Below are positions 20,748-30,578 of a stretch of DNA of 64,000 nucleotides, one piece after another. The first letter of the stretch is position 1. Each line of letters starts with the position of its first letter. The DNA is from CBDCPI01 sp965220245 (lineage in GTDB: Bacteria; Chloroflexota; Dehalococcoidia; Lucifugimonadales; UBA3495). The position numbers were made by a program, and so were the translations under genes. Location of the stretch: the NCBI GenBank assembly GCA_965220245.1, contig CBDCPI010000008.1:310001-374000 (forward strand), read 5' to 3'. The notes beneath the pieces were generated by a model that saw nothing but the letters and a program-made list of their open reading frames with translations, ran no database searches and had not been told where the DNA came from.

Positions 20748-23700
20748 ATGGCACAGAGAACCGCGTTGAAGCCTTGGCACGAGGTAGTAGAACTGCGTGA
20801 CGACCTGAAGACCGGCGAGCTTTCGCTGTCCATATTTGCCGCCGACCTGTACGACGTAGTGATGCAGAAGGGTAGGCGTCCGGTCTACGAAGACCCTGCC
20901 GAGTTCTTCGCCCTCACCTATCCCACCTACAACCTGCGGGAACTGGTCAGGGACGTTTGCCTGCGCCTGGCTGGCCGGACCGACAAGGCATACCGGAAGC
21001 TCTCCGTAAACTACGGCGGCGGCAAGACCCACACCCTCATCGCCCTGCGGCACCTGGTCCACGACCCGGACGGCCTGCCCGACCTTCCAGCCATCCGGGA
21101 GTTCGAGGCCCACATCGGTTTCACGCCTCCCCAAGCGCGGGTGGCTGCGCTGTGCTTTGACAAGATAGACTTGGAGAAGGGCATCGAGACCCCCGGCCCG
21201 GACGGCGCGCTCCGGATGCTCAAACACCCTTGGAGCGTCCTGGCCTATCAGTTGGCCGGAGCGGAGGGCCTCCGGCTCATACACGCTGAGGGCAAGGACG
21301 AGGAACGGGAGACGCCGCCGGCCGAGCCGCTGGTGGTGGAGTTGCTTTCCAAGCCCCAGGAGGAGGGGCTTTCCACGTTGGTCCTGCTCGACGAGGTGCT
21401 GATGTACCTCCGCGGCCAGGTAGAAGTCAGCCCGGCCTCCCGTGGAGGACTGGTGAACTTCTTCCAATACCTCACCCAAGCCGTGGTGAAGGTGGACTGA
21501 TGCTCTCTGGTCGCTTCGCTTCTGGCGTCGGACCCCAAGAAACACGACGACTTTGGCAACGAGATTTACCGGGAAGTGTCCGAGGTATTCGGGCGGCAAA
21601 TGGAGGAAGATGTCAGTCCCGTGAGCAAGGATGACGTGGCGGAAGTACTCAGGCGCCGTTTCTTCAAACCCGGCTCGATTCGTGACTCCAGCGCCTTCCG
21701 GCCTCACGTGACTTCCATCGTGGGGAATATCGCCTTATTGGACGAGCAAACTCAAAAGGGGCGTCCCATCGCCGAAGAGCGCTTCCTGGGCAGTTACCCC
21801 TTTCACCCCGACCTCACCGACATCTTTTACACCCGGTGGACTCAACTCGAAGGGTTCCAGCGAACTCGGGGAATTTTGCGGACCTTCGCTATGGCCCTCC
21901 GGGATGCTGAGAAGTGGGACACCACTCCGTTAATCGGCCCAAATGTGTTCTTGAACGGACCTGGTGAAAATGGTCTGTCGGAGTCCGCGAGCGAACTGGC
22001 GTCATTCGCCAGTGTGGATACCGGCACAGGCGCTCACCAGGAGTGGCGTCCCATCCTGGAAGGGGAGCTTGCCAAGGCCCGCGTCGTACAATCCGAAATG
22101 ACCGGGCTTCAGCACCGGGAAGTTGAGCAGGCGGTAGTCTCGGTGTTCCTGGGTTCCCAGCCCGTCGGCCAAAAAGCCCTAACCCAAGAGCTTTTAATGT
22201 TGGTAGCGCCGACCAAACCGGACAAAATAGAACTGGAAAGGTCCCTTGAATCGCTGGACGGAGCTTTCCTGGTTTTTGGATGAAGTGGAAATAGGCACGG
22301 CGGAAACGTCCCAGGATGGCATACGGGGATTGCCCAAGTCGTGGCGGTTGGGAAACCGCCCGAACCTGCGCCAGATGCACGACGACGCTTGCGCCAACCG
22401 GGTGGTGCCCGAACGTGTGGAAGCGGAGCTAATCGAACACATCAGAAACCAGCGCTCTCTAACCACCGGCGCATCGGCAGCCGGAGCTAGGGTGCACAAC
22501 CTCCCGGACCGCCCCCGCGACATCTCCGACGACGGCGATTTCCACTACGCTGTACTGGGTCCAACGGCAGCGTCCGAATCCGGCAAGCCAAGCGCGGAAG
22601 CCCGCCGTTTCATTAACGAGACCACCGCTCCAGACCGCCCACGGGTAAATCGGAACGCCATAGTCCTGGCTGTTCCATCGCGTGACGGCTTGGATTTGGT
22701 AAGGGACCGGGTTAGGGAGCATTTGGGTTGGGTGGAAGTGAGAGAACTTCTAAAGGGCCAAGCAGTTGACCCAATCCGCGAGCAGATGCTGGCTAACGAA
22801 ACCGCCTCGGCCGAGAGACGCATCCCGGATGCCATTAGCCAAGCCTACTCGGTGATCGTGACCGTGAATGAAAGCAACGATATACAGGCATTCAGGGTCG
22901 CGGTGGACAATGAGCCATTGTTCCTTACCATTAAGGCTGACCGGCGCTCCCGGATACAGGAAACCGCTATCAGCTCCGAGGCAATGATGCCAGGCGGTCC
23001 TTACGATCTGTGGCGGGAAGGGGAGAACTCTCGACGGGTCAAGGACTTGGCCGGTTCGTTCGCACAGTTTGCCAAGTTGCCCAAAATGCTGCACCAAAAG
23101 GAAATACTGGACACCATCGCTCAGGGAGTCCGGGAGGGCATTTGGGTGGGGCATCTAATGCGCCCGGACCGCACGTCAAAGACCTTCTGGCGCACGGAGA
23201 TTGATGAGCAAATCCTCAACGACCCGGCTTTGGAAGTCTTTCTTCCAAAGTCTGCCACTCTGAGTGACCTCGATCCTGCGCTTCTTGCCCCCGGAAAGCT
23301 TCCAGGTCTGTGGGACACGGATGAGGTCGCGGTCCAGCAAGTCATCGACTACTTCACAGGCGGTCACCCGGTTGTAGTGCCCAAAGAAGGATATGACGAT
23401 ACCGTGTTTATTCCCAAATGCGAGCCATCGGTTGTCGAAGAGACGATTGCCGTTGCCGTGGAGCGAGGGATAGTCTGGTTGATAAATGGCCCTGCCTCCA
23501 TATTCAGAGAGGCGGTGCCCGCCGGTCTTCTCGGCCCTTCCGCAGCCCTGAACCCGCCTCCGGCGCCAGTTGCCGTGACAGATTTGATGGAAGCTTCAAT
23601 CCCTGATGCTTGGAGAGACGGCAAGGCTAATGCCCTATCGATTGCCACCGCTTTGTCTGCACAACGGGGGAAGCCACTGCCCTGGATTGCTGTCCGGTCC

Positions 23701-24012
23701 GCCATCGATTCGGGGATTCATACGAGGTGGATCGAGCTTGCCCCGGACAGTTCTTCCTGGCCAAGCGATTTCGCTAACGCCCAAAACGTCATCATTCAGA
23801 CGGCGACACCCCAAGGGGTTTCTGGTGGCGACCGGTCCAAGTATAGTCAGAAACGGTTGGGTACAGTCACTGCTGAAGCCACGCTGGAAGCCAACGGAGT
23901 CCAGGACCTGGCTGAACAGATACCGGAAATCACCCTGGCAGCGGTAGGACATCAACTCAGATTCAATATCCAGATCGAATTGAGTGGAGACAACCTCCGG
24001 AGCCTTCAGTAG
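20748..24012 (+). pseudogene. DUF499-family ATPase, broken by an in-frame stop and a frameshift
   Basis: Large predicted ATPase of the anti-phage DUF499 family, about 1090 codons. The N-terminal part holds the P-loop KLSVNYGGGKTHTLIAL near residue 85-100 and the Walker B STLVLLDEVLMYL near residue 210. An in-frame TGA at 21498-21500 interrupts ...AVVKVD-stop-CSLVASLLASDPKK. A second break near 22245-22255, where one extra C in TCCC explains the change, separates ...KIELERSL from NRWTELSWFLDEVE. The C-terminal part then runs open to 24012 (DDGDFHYAVLGP, AIVLAVPSRDGLD). It starts 12 bp after the preceding gene and closes the cluster. Confidence 0.83.
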
Positions 24013-24332
24013 TAGAGGTTATCAACTCCCTACTGGAGAAAGTATCCGAGGGCCTTAAGTTGCAGTAGTCAAGTCCCCAAAAGGTGAATACTACATTCGT
24101 TCGGTGGCGAAAAACGCTGTAGAGTCTTCCGGTCACACTCTTTCGGCGGCACGTTGAATGGAGACTAACACGGTGAAGGTTTAACCGAAAATACATATTC
24201 CATTTTGGCTTTAGTTAAGGTCAAATAATCACAAGATCGGACGAGACCGCTCCCGGTCGAAGAATTGCTGAGATGCCGCCCGGTTGGGGCACCGGATGAT
24301 CGCGCTATGAGTATGCGGGAGGAGGACGGAAA
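24013..24332. other. Spacer upstream of the SNF2 helicase
   Basis: This 320-bp stretch has no supported gene. It contains an AT-rich segment around 24180-24235 that may carry the promoter for the helicase operon. The helicase ATG at 24333 has a GGAGGAGG ribosome-binding site. Confidence 0.35.
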
Positions 24333-27300
24333 ATGATCATCCTTCACGCAGGCGAGTGCAACGGCACGCTGGTTCTCTGGGGCGAGGAGCCCAAGGAAGG
24401 TGGCGGCACGTCTCCAGTGCCGCGGCAGCAAAGGACGAAACCGGCAGTCGCAATCCCCTATCCGTTCGGCGCCAGCGCCAAGGAATTGGCCGAAGCGTTG
24501 AAGCGAACGGCACTCGGCCTGAAACCGGCGGGAAGCGGAACTTGCCAGGTAGCAGCCTGGCTGCCGACCAGGGGCCAAAGCCCGGTCCCCTCCAGCCCTA
24601 TCATTGCCGAACCACCCAGGTCGCGGGCGAAAGAGAGGCTGGCTCCGTGGGGCATATCAGGCTATCGGTTTTCGCCAGCAGAGGCCGTGGAACTCCTGGG
24701 CGCATCCGCAGGCAGGCGGACACTGGCAGAAGGCGTTGTCATCGGGGCGGACCTGGCGTACTGGGCTGAAGCACTCCGCTTCGCTGCCTCGATGGTGGCG
24801 CAACAACAGTTTCTCCCCGGCCTTACGGCTGCCGCCGACGGACACCGGGCCGCCTGGGACCCGGTCTTCATCGGGATGGACGCGGAACGCCTCGCCGGAC
24901 TTGCCAGGCGCATGCCGGGGGCGGCGCGGGCCCTTTCAGACCAGTCCGTCGCTGCTCCCCCCGAAAAGCCGGCCATCACGGTACTCAGGCAAATTGTGGC
25001 CGTGCTGGTGGACCACCTGGTTCGCACAGCGTCGCCGGGTCCGCCTGCCCCCGCTACCCGCCGCCGCAGGAACAAGCCCGTCTTCGACAGCGTCCACGAA
25101 TCATGGCTTCACGCATTGAAATCGATGGAGGGCATCGTCTACGGAGACGCCCCCGACCTCTCTGAACTAGCCGCCCAGGTTCTCAATTGGCGGCGGCCCA
25201 TTGCGGTTTCGGCCAGTTCCCCCTATCGCCTCTGCTTCCGACTGGAGGAACCTGAAGGTCCCGGGATCACTACGGACGAAGATGCGGACAACCCGGGCGA
25301 CGCATGGTACGTCCGCTATTTGCTTCAACCTCACGAAGACCCGAGCCTACTTATCCCGGTTGAAGGGGCGTGGCAATCTGGGGCCAGCCTGTTCTCCGCG
25401 CTGCAGCGAAACGGCGCCAACGTGCCGGAATTCCGGCTCTCCTCGCTGGGACAGGCCTCCAGCATCTGCCCACCCGTCGCGGCCAGTCTTGAGAAAGCAA
25501 AGCCCGCCGGATACGCACTTGACGCAGCGCAGGCTCACGAGTTCCTGACCCAGGAGGCCGCCGCCCTTGAGCAGGCGGGCTATGGCGTGATGCTTCCCGC
25601 TTGGTGGACCCGCAAGGGCACGAAGGCGCGGCTTTCCGTTCAGGCCAATGCGAAGACCCCGGCGATGCAGGGTGGTAGCGGTTTGTCGCTGGAGACCATC
25701 GTCCAGTTCAACTGGGAAGTGGCCCTCGGAGACCAGAGGATCAACCTGGACGAACTGGAGGCGCTGGCGCAGCTGAAGGCGCCGCTGGTCAGGTTCCGGG
25801 GCCAATGGGTGGAATTGAATGCCTCAGAGATTCAGGCGGCCATCGATTTCTGGAAGGAACGGGGCACGGACGAGGCCACCTTCCGGGACATCGTCCGCAT
25901 GGCGTTGGGCGCCGAGGAAAGCCGGCAGGGGCTGGACTTCATTGGCGTCAAGGCTGTTGGCTGGATCGGTATGCTGCTGGAGCAACTGGAGGGGCAGGCG
26001 GGGTTCGAGGAACTGCCACCCCCCGAGGACTTCTCAGGGACGCTTCGTCCCTACCAGGTCCGGGGCTACTCGTGGCTTTCCTTTCTGCGGCAGTTGGGCT
26101 TGGGGGCGTGCCTGGCCGACGACATGGGCTTGGGCAAGACGGTCCAGACCCTGGCGCTAATCCAGCAGGACTGGAAGACCAACGGCGGGAGGCCCGTACT
26201 CCTGGTCTGCCCTACCTCGGTGATAAACAACTGGAAGAAGGAGGCCGCCCGCTTCACCCCGAGGCTGCCGCTGCTGGTGCATCACGGCGCCGGGAGGAAA
26301 CGGGGAAAGGCGTTTCACCGGGAGGCTGGCAGGAACGCCATCGTCGTCTCCAGCTACGGTACATTGCAGCGGGACGTCAACTTCCTCCAGGAGACGCACT
26401 GGGGCGGCGTCGTGCTGGACGAGGCGCAAAAAATCAAGAACTCCGAGACCCGGCAGGCGCTGGCGGCGCGGGCGCTGCCAGCGGACTACCGCATCGCCCT
26501 GACCGGAACGCCGGTGGAGAACAACGTGGGCGACCTCTGGTCGGTGATGGAATTCCTGAACCCAGGTTTCCTGGGCACCCAGGGCGCGTTCAAGCGCAAC
26601 TTCTTCACACCCATTCAGGCCGAGCGGGACCAAGGGGCGGCGGAGCGGCTGAAACGGGTGACCGGCCCGTTCATCTTGCGAAGGCACAAGACGGACAAGT
26701 CCATCATCTCCGACCTGCCGGAGAAGCTGGAAACGAAGGTGTTCTGTTCCCTGACCAGGGAGCAGGCGTCTCTGTACGCCTCGGTCCTGAAGGAGATGGA
26801 GGAGACGCTGGAGTCGGCGGAGGGCATCCAGAGGAGAGGGCTGGTCCTCGGCGTTCTCTCCAAGCTGAAGCAGGTCTGCAATCACCCCGCCCAGTTTCTG
26901 GGCGACAACTCCAGCATCTCCGGCCGGTCGGGCAAGCTGACCAGGTTGATTGAGATGCTGAAGGAGGTCATCGAGGTCGGCGACCGGGCGCTGGTATTCA
27001 GCCAATTCTCGGAGATGGGCGGCATTCTCCAGCGCCACTTGCAGGAAGTCTTTGGCAGGGAAACGCTGTTCCTTCACGGAGGCGTGCCGAGGAGGCAGCG
27101 GGACCGGATGGTGGAGCGCTTCCAGAACGAGAGGGGAGGGCCGCCAGTCTTCGTTCTGTCCCTGAAGGCCGGCGGCACCGGGTTGAACCTCACCTCGGCC
27201 AACCATGTCTTCCACTTCGACCGCTGGTGGAACCCGGCCGTCGAGAACCAGGCCACCGACCGGGTGTTTCGCATCGGGCAGGCGCGGAACGTGCAGGTAC

Positions 27301-27470
27301 ACAAGTTCATCTGCGCGGGGACGCTGGAGGAGCGGATCGACGAGATGATCGAACGAAAGCAGGAGGTTGCCGAACAGGTCGTAGGGGCCGACGAAGCCTG
27401 GTTGACGGAACTCTCCAACGAAGGACTGAGAGAGATATTGGCCCTGAGCCGGGAATCCGTGGGGACATGA
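24333..27470 (+). CDS. SNF2-family DNA helicase/translocase
   Basis: 1045-residue Swi2/Snf2 ATPase. The first 550 residues form the family's variable N-terminal region (bacterial DUF3670-like). The two RecA lobes follow: Walker A DDMGLGKTVQTLALIQQ near 595, the DEAQ box VVLDEAQKIKN near 695, LTGTPVENN near 725, and motifs V-VI KAGGTGLNLTSANHVFHFD...QATDRVFRIGQ near 950-985. All motifs are intact, unlike the broken locus just upstream. It overlaps the SWIM gene by four bases (ATGA). Such pairs are common in bacteria, and their role in genome maintenance or defence is unproven. Confidence 0.93.
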   Translation: MIILHAGECNGTLVLWGEEPKEGGGTSPVPRQQRTKPAVAIPYPFGASAKELAEALKRTALGLKPAGSGTCQVAAWLPTRGQSPVPSSPIIAEPPRSRAKERLAPWGISGYRFSPAEAVELLGASAGRRTLAEGVVIGADLAYWAEALRFAASMVAQQQFLPGLTAAADGHRAAWDPVFIGMDAERLAGLARRMPGAARALSDQSVAAPPEKPAITVLRQIVAVLVDHLVRTASPGPPAPATRRRRNKPVFDSVHESWLHALKSMEGIVYGDAPDLSELAAQVLNWRRPIAVSASSPYRLCFRLEEPEGPGITTDEDADNPGDAWYVRYLLQPHEDPSLLIPVEGAWQSGASLFSALQRNGANVPEFRLSSLGQASSICPPVAASLEKAKPAGYALDAAQAHEFLTQEAAALEQAGYGVMLPAWWTRKGTKARLSVQANAKTPAMQGGSGLSLETIVQFNWEVALGDQRINLDELEALAQLKAPLVRFRGQWVELNASEIQAAIDFWKERGTDEATFRDIVRMALGAEESRQGLDFIGVKAVGWIGMLLEQLEGQAGFEELPPPEDFSGTLRPYQVRGYSWLSFLRQLGLGACLADDMGLGKTVQTLALIQQDWKTNGGRPVLLVCPTSVINNWKKEAARFTPRLPLLVHHGAGRKRGKAFHREAGRNAIVVSSYGTLQRDVNFLQETHWGGVVLDEAQKIKNSETRQALAARALPADYRIALTGTPVENNVGDLWSVMEFLNPGFLGTQGAFKRNFFTPIQAERDQGAAERLKRVTGPFILRRHKTDKSIISDLPEKLETKVFCSLTREQASLYASVLKEMEETLESAEGIQRRGLVLGVLSKLKQVCNHPAQFLGDNSSISGRSGKLTRLIEMLKEVIEVGDRALVFSQFSEMGGILQRHLQEVFGRETLFLHGGVPRRQRDRMVERFQNERGGPPVFVLSLKAGGTGLNLTSANHVFHFDRWWNPAVENQATDRVFRIGQARNVQVHKFICAGTLEERIDEMIERKQEVAEQVVGADEAWLTELSNEGLREILALSRESVGT

Positions 27471-28402
27471 GAATGGCGTATCGCTACTACGAGAGCTTCA
27501 AACCTACCCGCCCTCACGAGGCGAGGGGCGGCATCAAGGCCCAATCCAGGAGGGGAGGGTTCGGCACTAGCTGGTGGGCTAGGCGCTGGACCGAGGTGCT
27601 GGAGGGCTTCGACCTGGGAGCCAGGTTGGCACGAGGCAGGAACTATGCCCGCCGGGGCCAGGTGCTGTCCATCGATGTCGGAACGGGCGAGGTGATGGCA
27701 AGGGTGCAGGGTTCGCGCGCCCAGCCCTACCGGGTTCACGTCAACGTAAAGACCCTGGATGATTCCGACTGGGAAAAGTTGAGCTTGGCGTTGTTGCAGC
27801 GGCCGGTCTTCGCAGCAAAGCTCCTGGCAGGCCAGATGCCCGAGGATATCGAGGACGTCTTCAACGACGCGGGACTTTCGCTGTTCCCAAGCCAGAGCGC
27901 CGACCTGGAGACCGGCTGTTCCTGCCCCGACTGGTCCAATCCCTGCAAGCACGTGGCAGCGGTGTACCTGCTCTTGGGCGAGGAATTCGACCGCGACCCG
28001 TTCCTCGTCTTCAGGTTGAGGGGACTGGAGCGAGAGAGGCTGGTCGGCCTAGTTGGAGGCAGGACGGGACCTGGGAGCGATGCCGGAGAGGATGGCTCTG
28101 ACCTTGATTTCGCCTCCCAGCAGGCGTTGGAGCATTCGGACCATGAACCGCTTCCCGCAGAGCCCGCCGAGTTTTGGGGACATGCGGACGGGATGGAGGA
28201 CTCCACTGGAATAGCTACCCTCCCGGCGGTGTCCGCGGCCTTGCCCAAGCGGCTGGGCAGCTTCCCTTTCTGGCGGGGCAAGGCGGCCTTCATGCCAGCG
28301 ATGGAGGAGATCTATCGCCAGGCTTCTCAGGCCGGGCTGGATGTGGTTCTCGGCGATCGCCACGGCCTCGACCGGTCGCATGACGCTGGCGTGAAAGGAT
28401 GA
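27467..28402 (+). CDS. SWIM zinc-finger protein, partner of the SNF2 helicase
   Basis: 312 residues. The zinc-binding SWIM motif CSCPDWSNPCKHVAAVYLLL (CxC...CxH) is near residue 150. The N-terminal region (GFGTSWWARRWTEVLEGFDLGARLARGRNYARRGQV) is the conserved block of SNF2-associated SWIM proteins. The C-terminal third is low-conservation, acidic and then helical. The start codon overlaps the helicase stop, so translation is probably coupled. SWIM domains bind DNA or protein, so it likely recruits or regulates the helicase. Confidence 0.88.
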   Translation: MRMAYRYYESFKPTRPHEARGGIKAQSRRGGFGTSWWARRWTEVLEGFDLGARLARGRNYARRGQVLSIDVGTGEVMARVQGSRAQPYRVHVNVKTLDDSDWEKLSLALLQRPVFAAKLLAGQMPEDIEDVFNDAGLSLFPSQSADLETGCSCPDWSNPCKHVAAVYLLLGEEFDRDPFLVFRLRGLERERLVGLVGGRTGPGSDAGEDGSDLDFASQQALEHSDHEPLPAEPAEFWGHADGMEDSTGIATLPAVSAALPKRLGSFPFWRGKAAFMPAMEEIYRQASQAGLDVVLGDRHGLDRSHDAGVKG

Positions 28403-28574
28403 TCAACGCTTGAGACCGGAGAAAACAGTCGTCGCCCAACAGGGGAAACTGATGACGCAAGAGGGCCCGCCCAAAACGGGTACAGGGCGATTTCGACACT
28501 CGCCCTGTATTTTCCAGCCCCAACGTTGACTTGCGCGGCTGCCCGGCTGGTAGCGTCGCCGCATCTCACGCCAG
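28403..28574. other. Convergent spacer after the SNF2/SWIM operon
   Basis: This 172-bp spacer lies between the converging SWIM and TPR genes. No clear terminator hairpin or gene is seen. Confidence 0.35.
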
Positions 28575-29293
28575 TCAGCCTTCCCCGGCTTCCGGCTCAA
28601 CCACGTCGTCATTCGACATTTCGTAGGCAGCTTCCATGTGGTATTCGAATGCCGGGTTTCGGGAGAAATCGCACATGGCCCGGCGATTCTCGCCGAGGGC
28701 GAGTAGAGACATTCCCCTCTTGTTGTAGGCGCAGGTGTAATCCGGAGCCAGCTCGATAGCCCGGTCGTAGGCCCGTACCGCAGCCTCGTGCTGGCCCAAA
28801 CAGGCCAATGCCAGCCCCCTGCGGTAGTGCGCGGTTTCAAGGTCAGGCCGGAGGCCGGTGAGCCGGTCGTAGTCCTGGACCGCCTTGTCGTACTGGCCCA
28901 TCCTGTAGTACACATCCGCCCGGTTGCGGAGGGAGTCCGCGTGCTCCGGGTCAAGGTCGATTGCCCTCCCGAAGTCTTCCATCGCCAGGCGATACTCCCC
29001 CACCTGGACACGGGCGCCCGCCCGGAGGTAGCGAGCCTCGGCGTTGCCGGGCTCCAGTTCGATGACCCTGCCGAAGTTCTCCGACGCCCGGCGGTCGTCG
29101 CCCAGTACCTGGTGCAGCAGCCCCTGATGGTGAGGGCCATGGCGTCTTCCGGGTTGCACTTGATATCCGCGTTCAGGCGGCTCAGCGCCCTTTGACGCTC
29201 CTGGTGGATCAGGCTTTCGAGCATCCGGCGGGCCGGGTCCCCATGTCCGTCTCCCCCGTACCGTCCATTGCGCTCGCTGCGTTCTCGGTTCAT
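28575..29293 (-). pseudogene. Tetratricopeptide-repeat protein, frameshifted near the start
   Basis: The natural start is MNRERSERNGRYGGDGHGDP at 29293, after an AGGAG site. It runs to ...NPEDAMALTIRG, where the frame changes at a GGGG run near 29130. The next frame carries LLHQVLGDDRRASENFGRVIELEPGN and four further TPR units (RAGARVQVGEYRLAMEDFGRAIDLDPEHAD, and so on) to the stop. A one-base loss explains the change. TPR proteins act as interaction scaffolds, and no specific partner can be named here. A shorter protein starting internally is possible. Confidence 0.7.
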
Positions 29294-29370
29294 GGCTCTA
29301 CTCCTGTGCTGTCTTATCATTGTGAACACCGGTGCGGCGCCCTTTAGCTGCTGCGACAGGCCTGGCGCTC

Positions 29371-29990
29371 TTACAATAGCATATTAGTTCTAATCAAGGT
29401 TGCGAGCGTCCTACCCGTCAGGATTGGAGTCTCGTCGCACCGGTCGCCTTTCCCATCGGTCCAAGCAGGAACCGGAAAGGAAGCTGCATTTAGGGCGCTG
29501 GCGGGGACTCGGCTCGGCTTGGCCTTGATGGGCGGCCGCACATCCCCGGTCAATTGCATGGGGGTCTCGTCGAAACACACTACCGGACGCTCCGGGTTGT
29601 ACTCTTGGTGGTACAGGTCCAGCACGTCCTCTATCCGCGCCACGAACTCCCCGCTCACCTTGGCGATGCACCACTCTTTCTTCTTCCAGGGTTTGAGCTC
29701 ATTTTTTTGAGTATCTGGCGCACCGTCTCAAGGGAGATGCTCTCAGCAAACTCCAACTCCACCACCTTGCCGGCAAGCAACTGGAGGGTCCAGTGCGTGT
29801 GTCCTTCGGGCGCTGCACGCGAAGGCGATCAGATGCGCTTCCTGCTTGCCGTCCAGCTTGCGCTCCCTGCCCGGCCGCGGTCGGTCATTGATGGCGGCCT
29901 CAAGTCCTTCCTCCACGTACCGCTTCCGCGCTCTGGCAACGGTAGCGGCGTTGATCAAAAGCACATCAGCTATGACTGCCTTCTCATATT
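29371..29990 (-). pseudogene. Degenerate IS630-family remnant
   Basis: Fragments of an IS630 transposase remain. There is a helix-turn-helix piece (INAATVARARKRYVEEGLEAAINDRPRPGRERKLDG), a T7 run (the A7 slippery site in reverse), then the beginning of the DDE domain (FVARIEDVLDLYHQEYNPERPVVCFDETPMQL). The frame then loses homology. The C-terminal catalytic blocks and both ends are missing, so this is an old dead copy of another IS630 group. Confidence 0.8.
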
Positions 29991-30029
29991 CTTACAAATC
30001 TATCTGGAAACGGTACTAGGGTCTTTCAA

Positions 30030-30135
30030 TTGTCACCCCGAGCGGAGCGAGGGGGCTAAAATCCTTGCTAGGAGAACGGTTTAACCGCCAAGAATTTTAG
30101 ATTCTTCGCCGCAAAGCGGCTCAGAGTGACATCTG
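30030..30135. repeat. Dispersed intergenic repeat
   Basis: A palindromic block has the arms GTCACCCCGAGCGGAGCGAG and CCGCAAAGCGGCTCAGAGTGAC around AT-rich TTTTAGATTC-type segments. A related block (AAGGATTTTAGACCCCTCAC..GGGGTGACA) occurs at 36196-36235. It is a non-coding genome-wide repeat type. Confidence 0.6.
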
Positions 30136-30166
30136 TCGGAGGGCGGCTTCCGGTTTTCACGGAGAA

Positions 30167-30377
30167 TTACTGATACGTGAACGATTACCTAGACCAGTCC
30201 TCGTCTCCTGAGTTTGTCGAAGGGCCGGCCTTGAGCCGGAATCCAGAAATTCTGAGGACAAAGAACCCTTCGACAAGCTCAGGACAGGCGTAGCTGGCGG
30301 AGAACGGTCCTGGATTCCGGCCTTCGCCGGAACGACGGGGGAGGGGATAGTTTAGAAACTTATTCACGCATCAGTAA
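30167..30377. repeat. MITE with TA ends, copy 1
   Basis: This 211-bp element is bounded by TA, with inverted ends CTGATACGTGAA and CTGATGCGTGAA. Inside are palindromes around GCCGGAATCCAG and AGCCCTTCGACAAGCTCAGG-like segments, with no gene. The same ends and adjoining TATCCCCTCC are found in the element at 63507-63652. TA duplication and size suggest a non-autonomous relative of a Tc1/IS630-type element. Confidence 0.7.
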
Positions 30378-30578
30378 AAGACCCTGCTAGAACCCGAGGG
30401 CTAGCCAGCAGGTGTTAGCGGGTTGGAAATCTAAGGCTCTTGAGACTTTAATGCCCCCTAGCCAGAGTTAGCCGGCCCAGGGGGAAATAAGAATTTTACA
30501 AGTTGGAAAAATCTCTGAAATAAGCAGCCTCTACCATATACTTTCGGAGCATCTCTTAGAGCCTTACTGGAGGCAATC
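30378..30578 (+). promoter_or_regulatory. Leader of amtB with a motif shared with the downstream microprotein gene
   Basis: This 201-bp non-coding leader contains ACAAGTTGGAAAA at 30498-30510, repeated exactly at 31946-31958 upstream of the microprotein. TATACT at 30537-30542 could be a -10 box. The ribosome-binding site GGAGG lies just before the amtB ATG. The shared motif may be a nitrogen-control operator. Confidence 0.4.

Noticed and set aside
25805..26953. 382-residue frame inside the SNF2 gene
   Set aside because: Alternative-frame shadow of conserved helicase motifs.
24333..28402. SNF2/SWIM genes as the missing helicase component of the DUF1156-DUF499 system
   Set aside because: A 320-bp gap, intact state against the wrecked locus, and the known separate pairing of SNF2 with SWIM proteins argue for a distinct unit.
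30030..30377. CRISPR array
   Set aside because: The repeats are palindromic and irregularly spaced, without equal spacers; no cas genes occur in the window.
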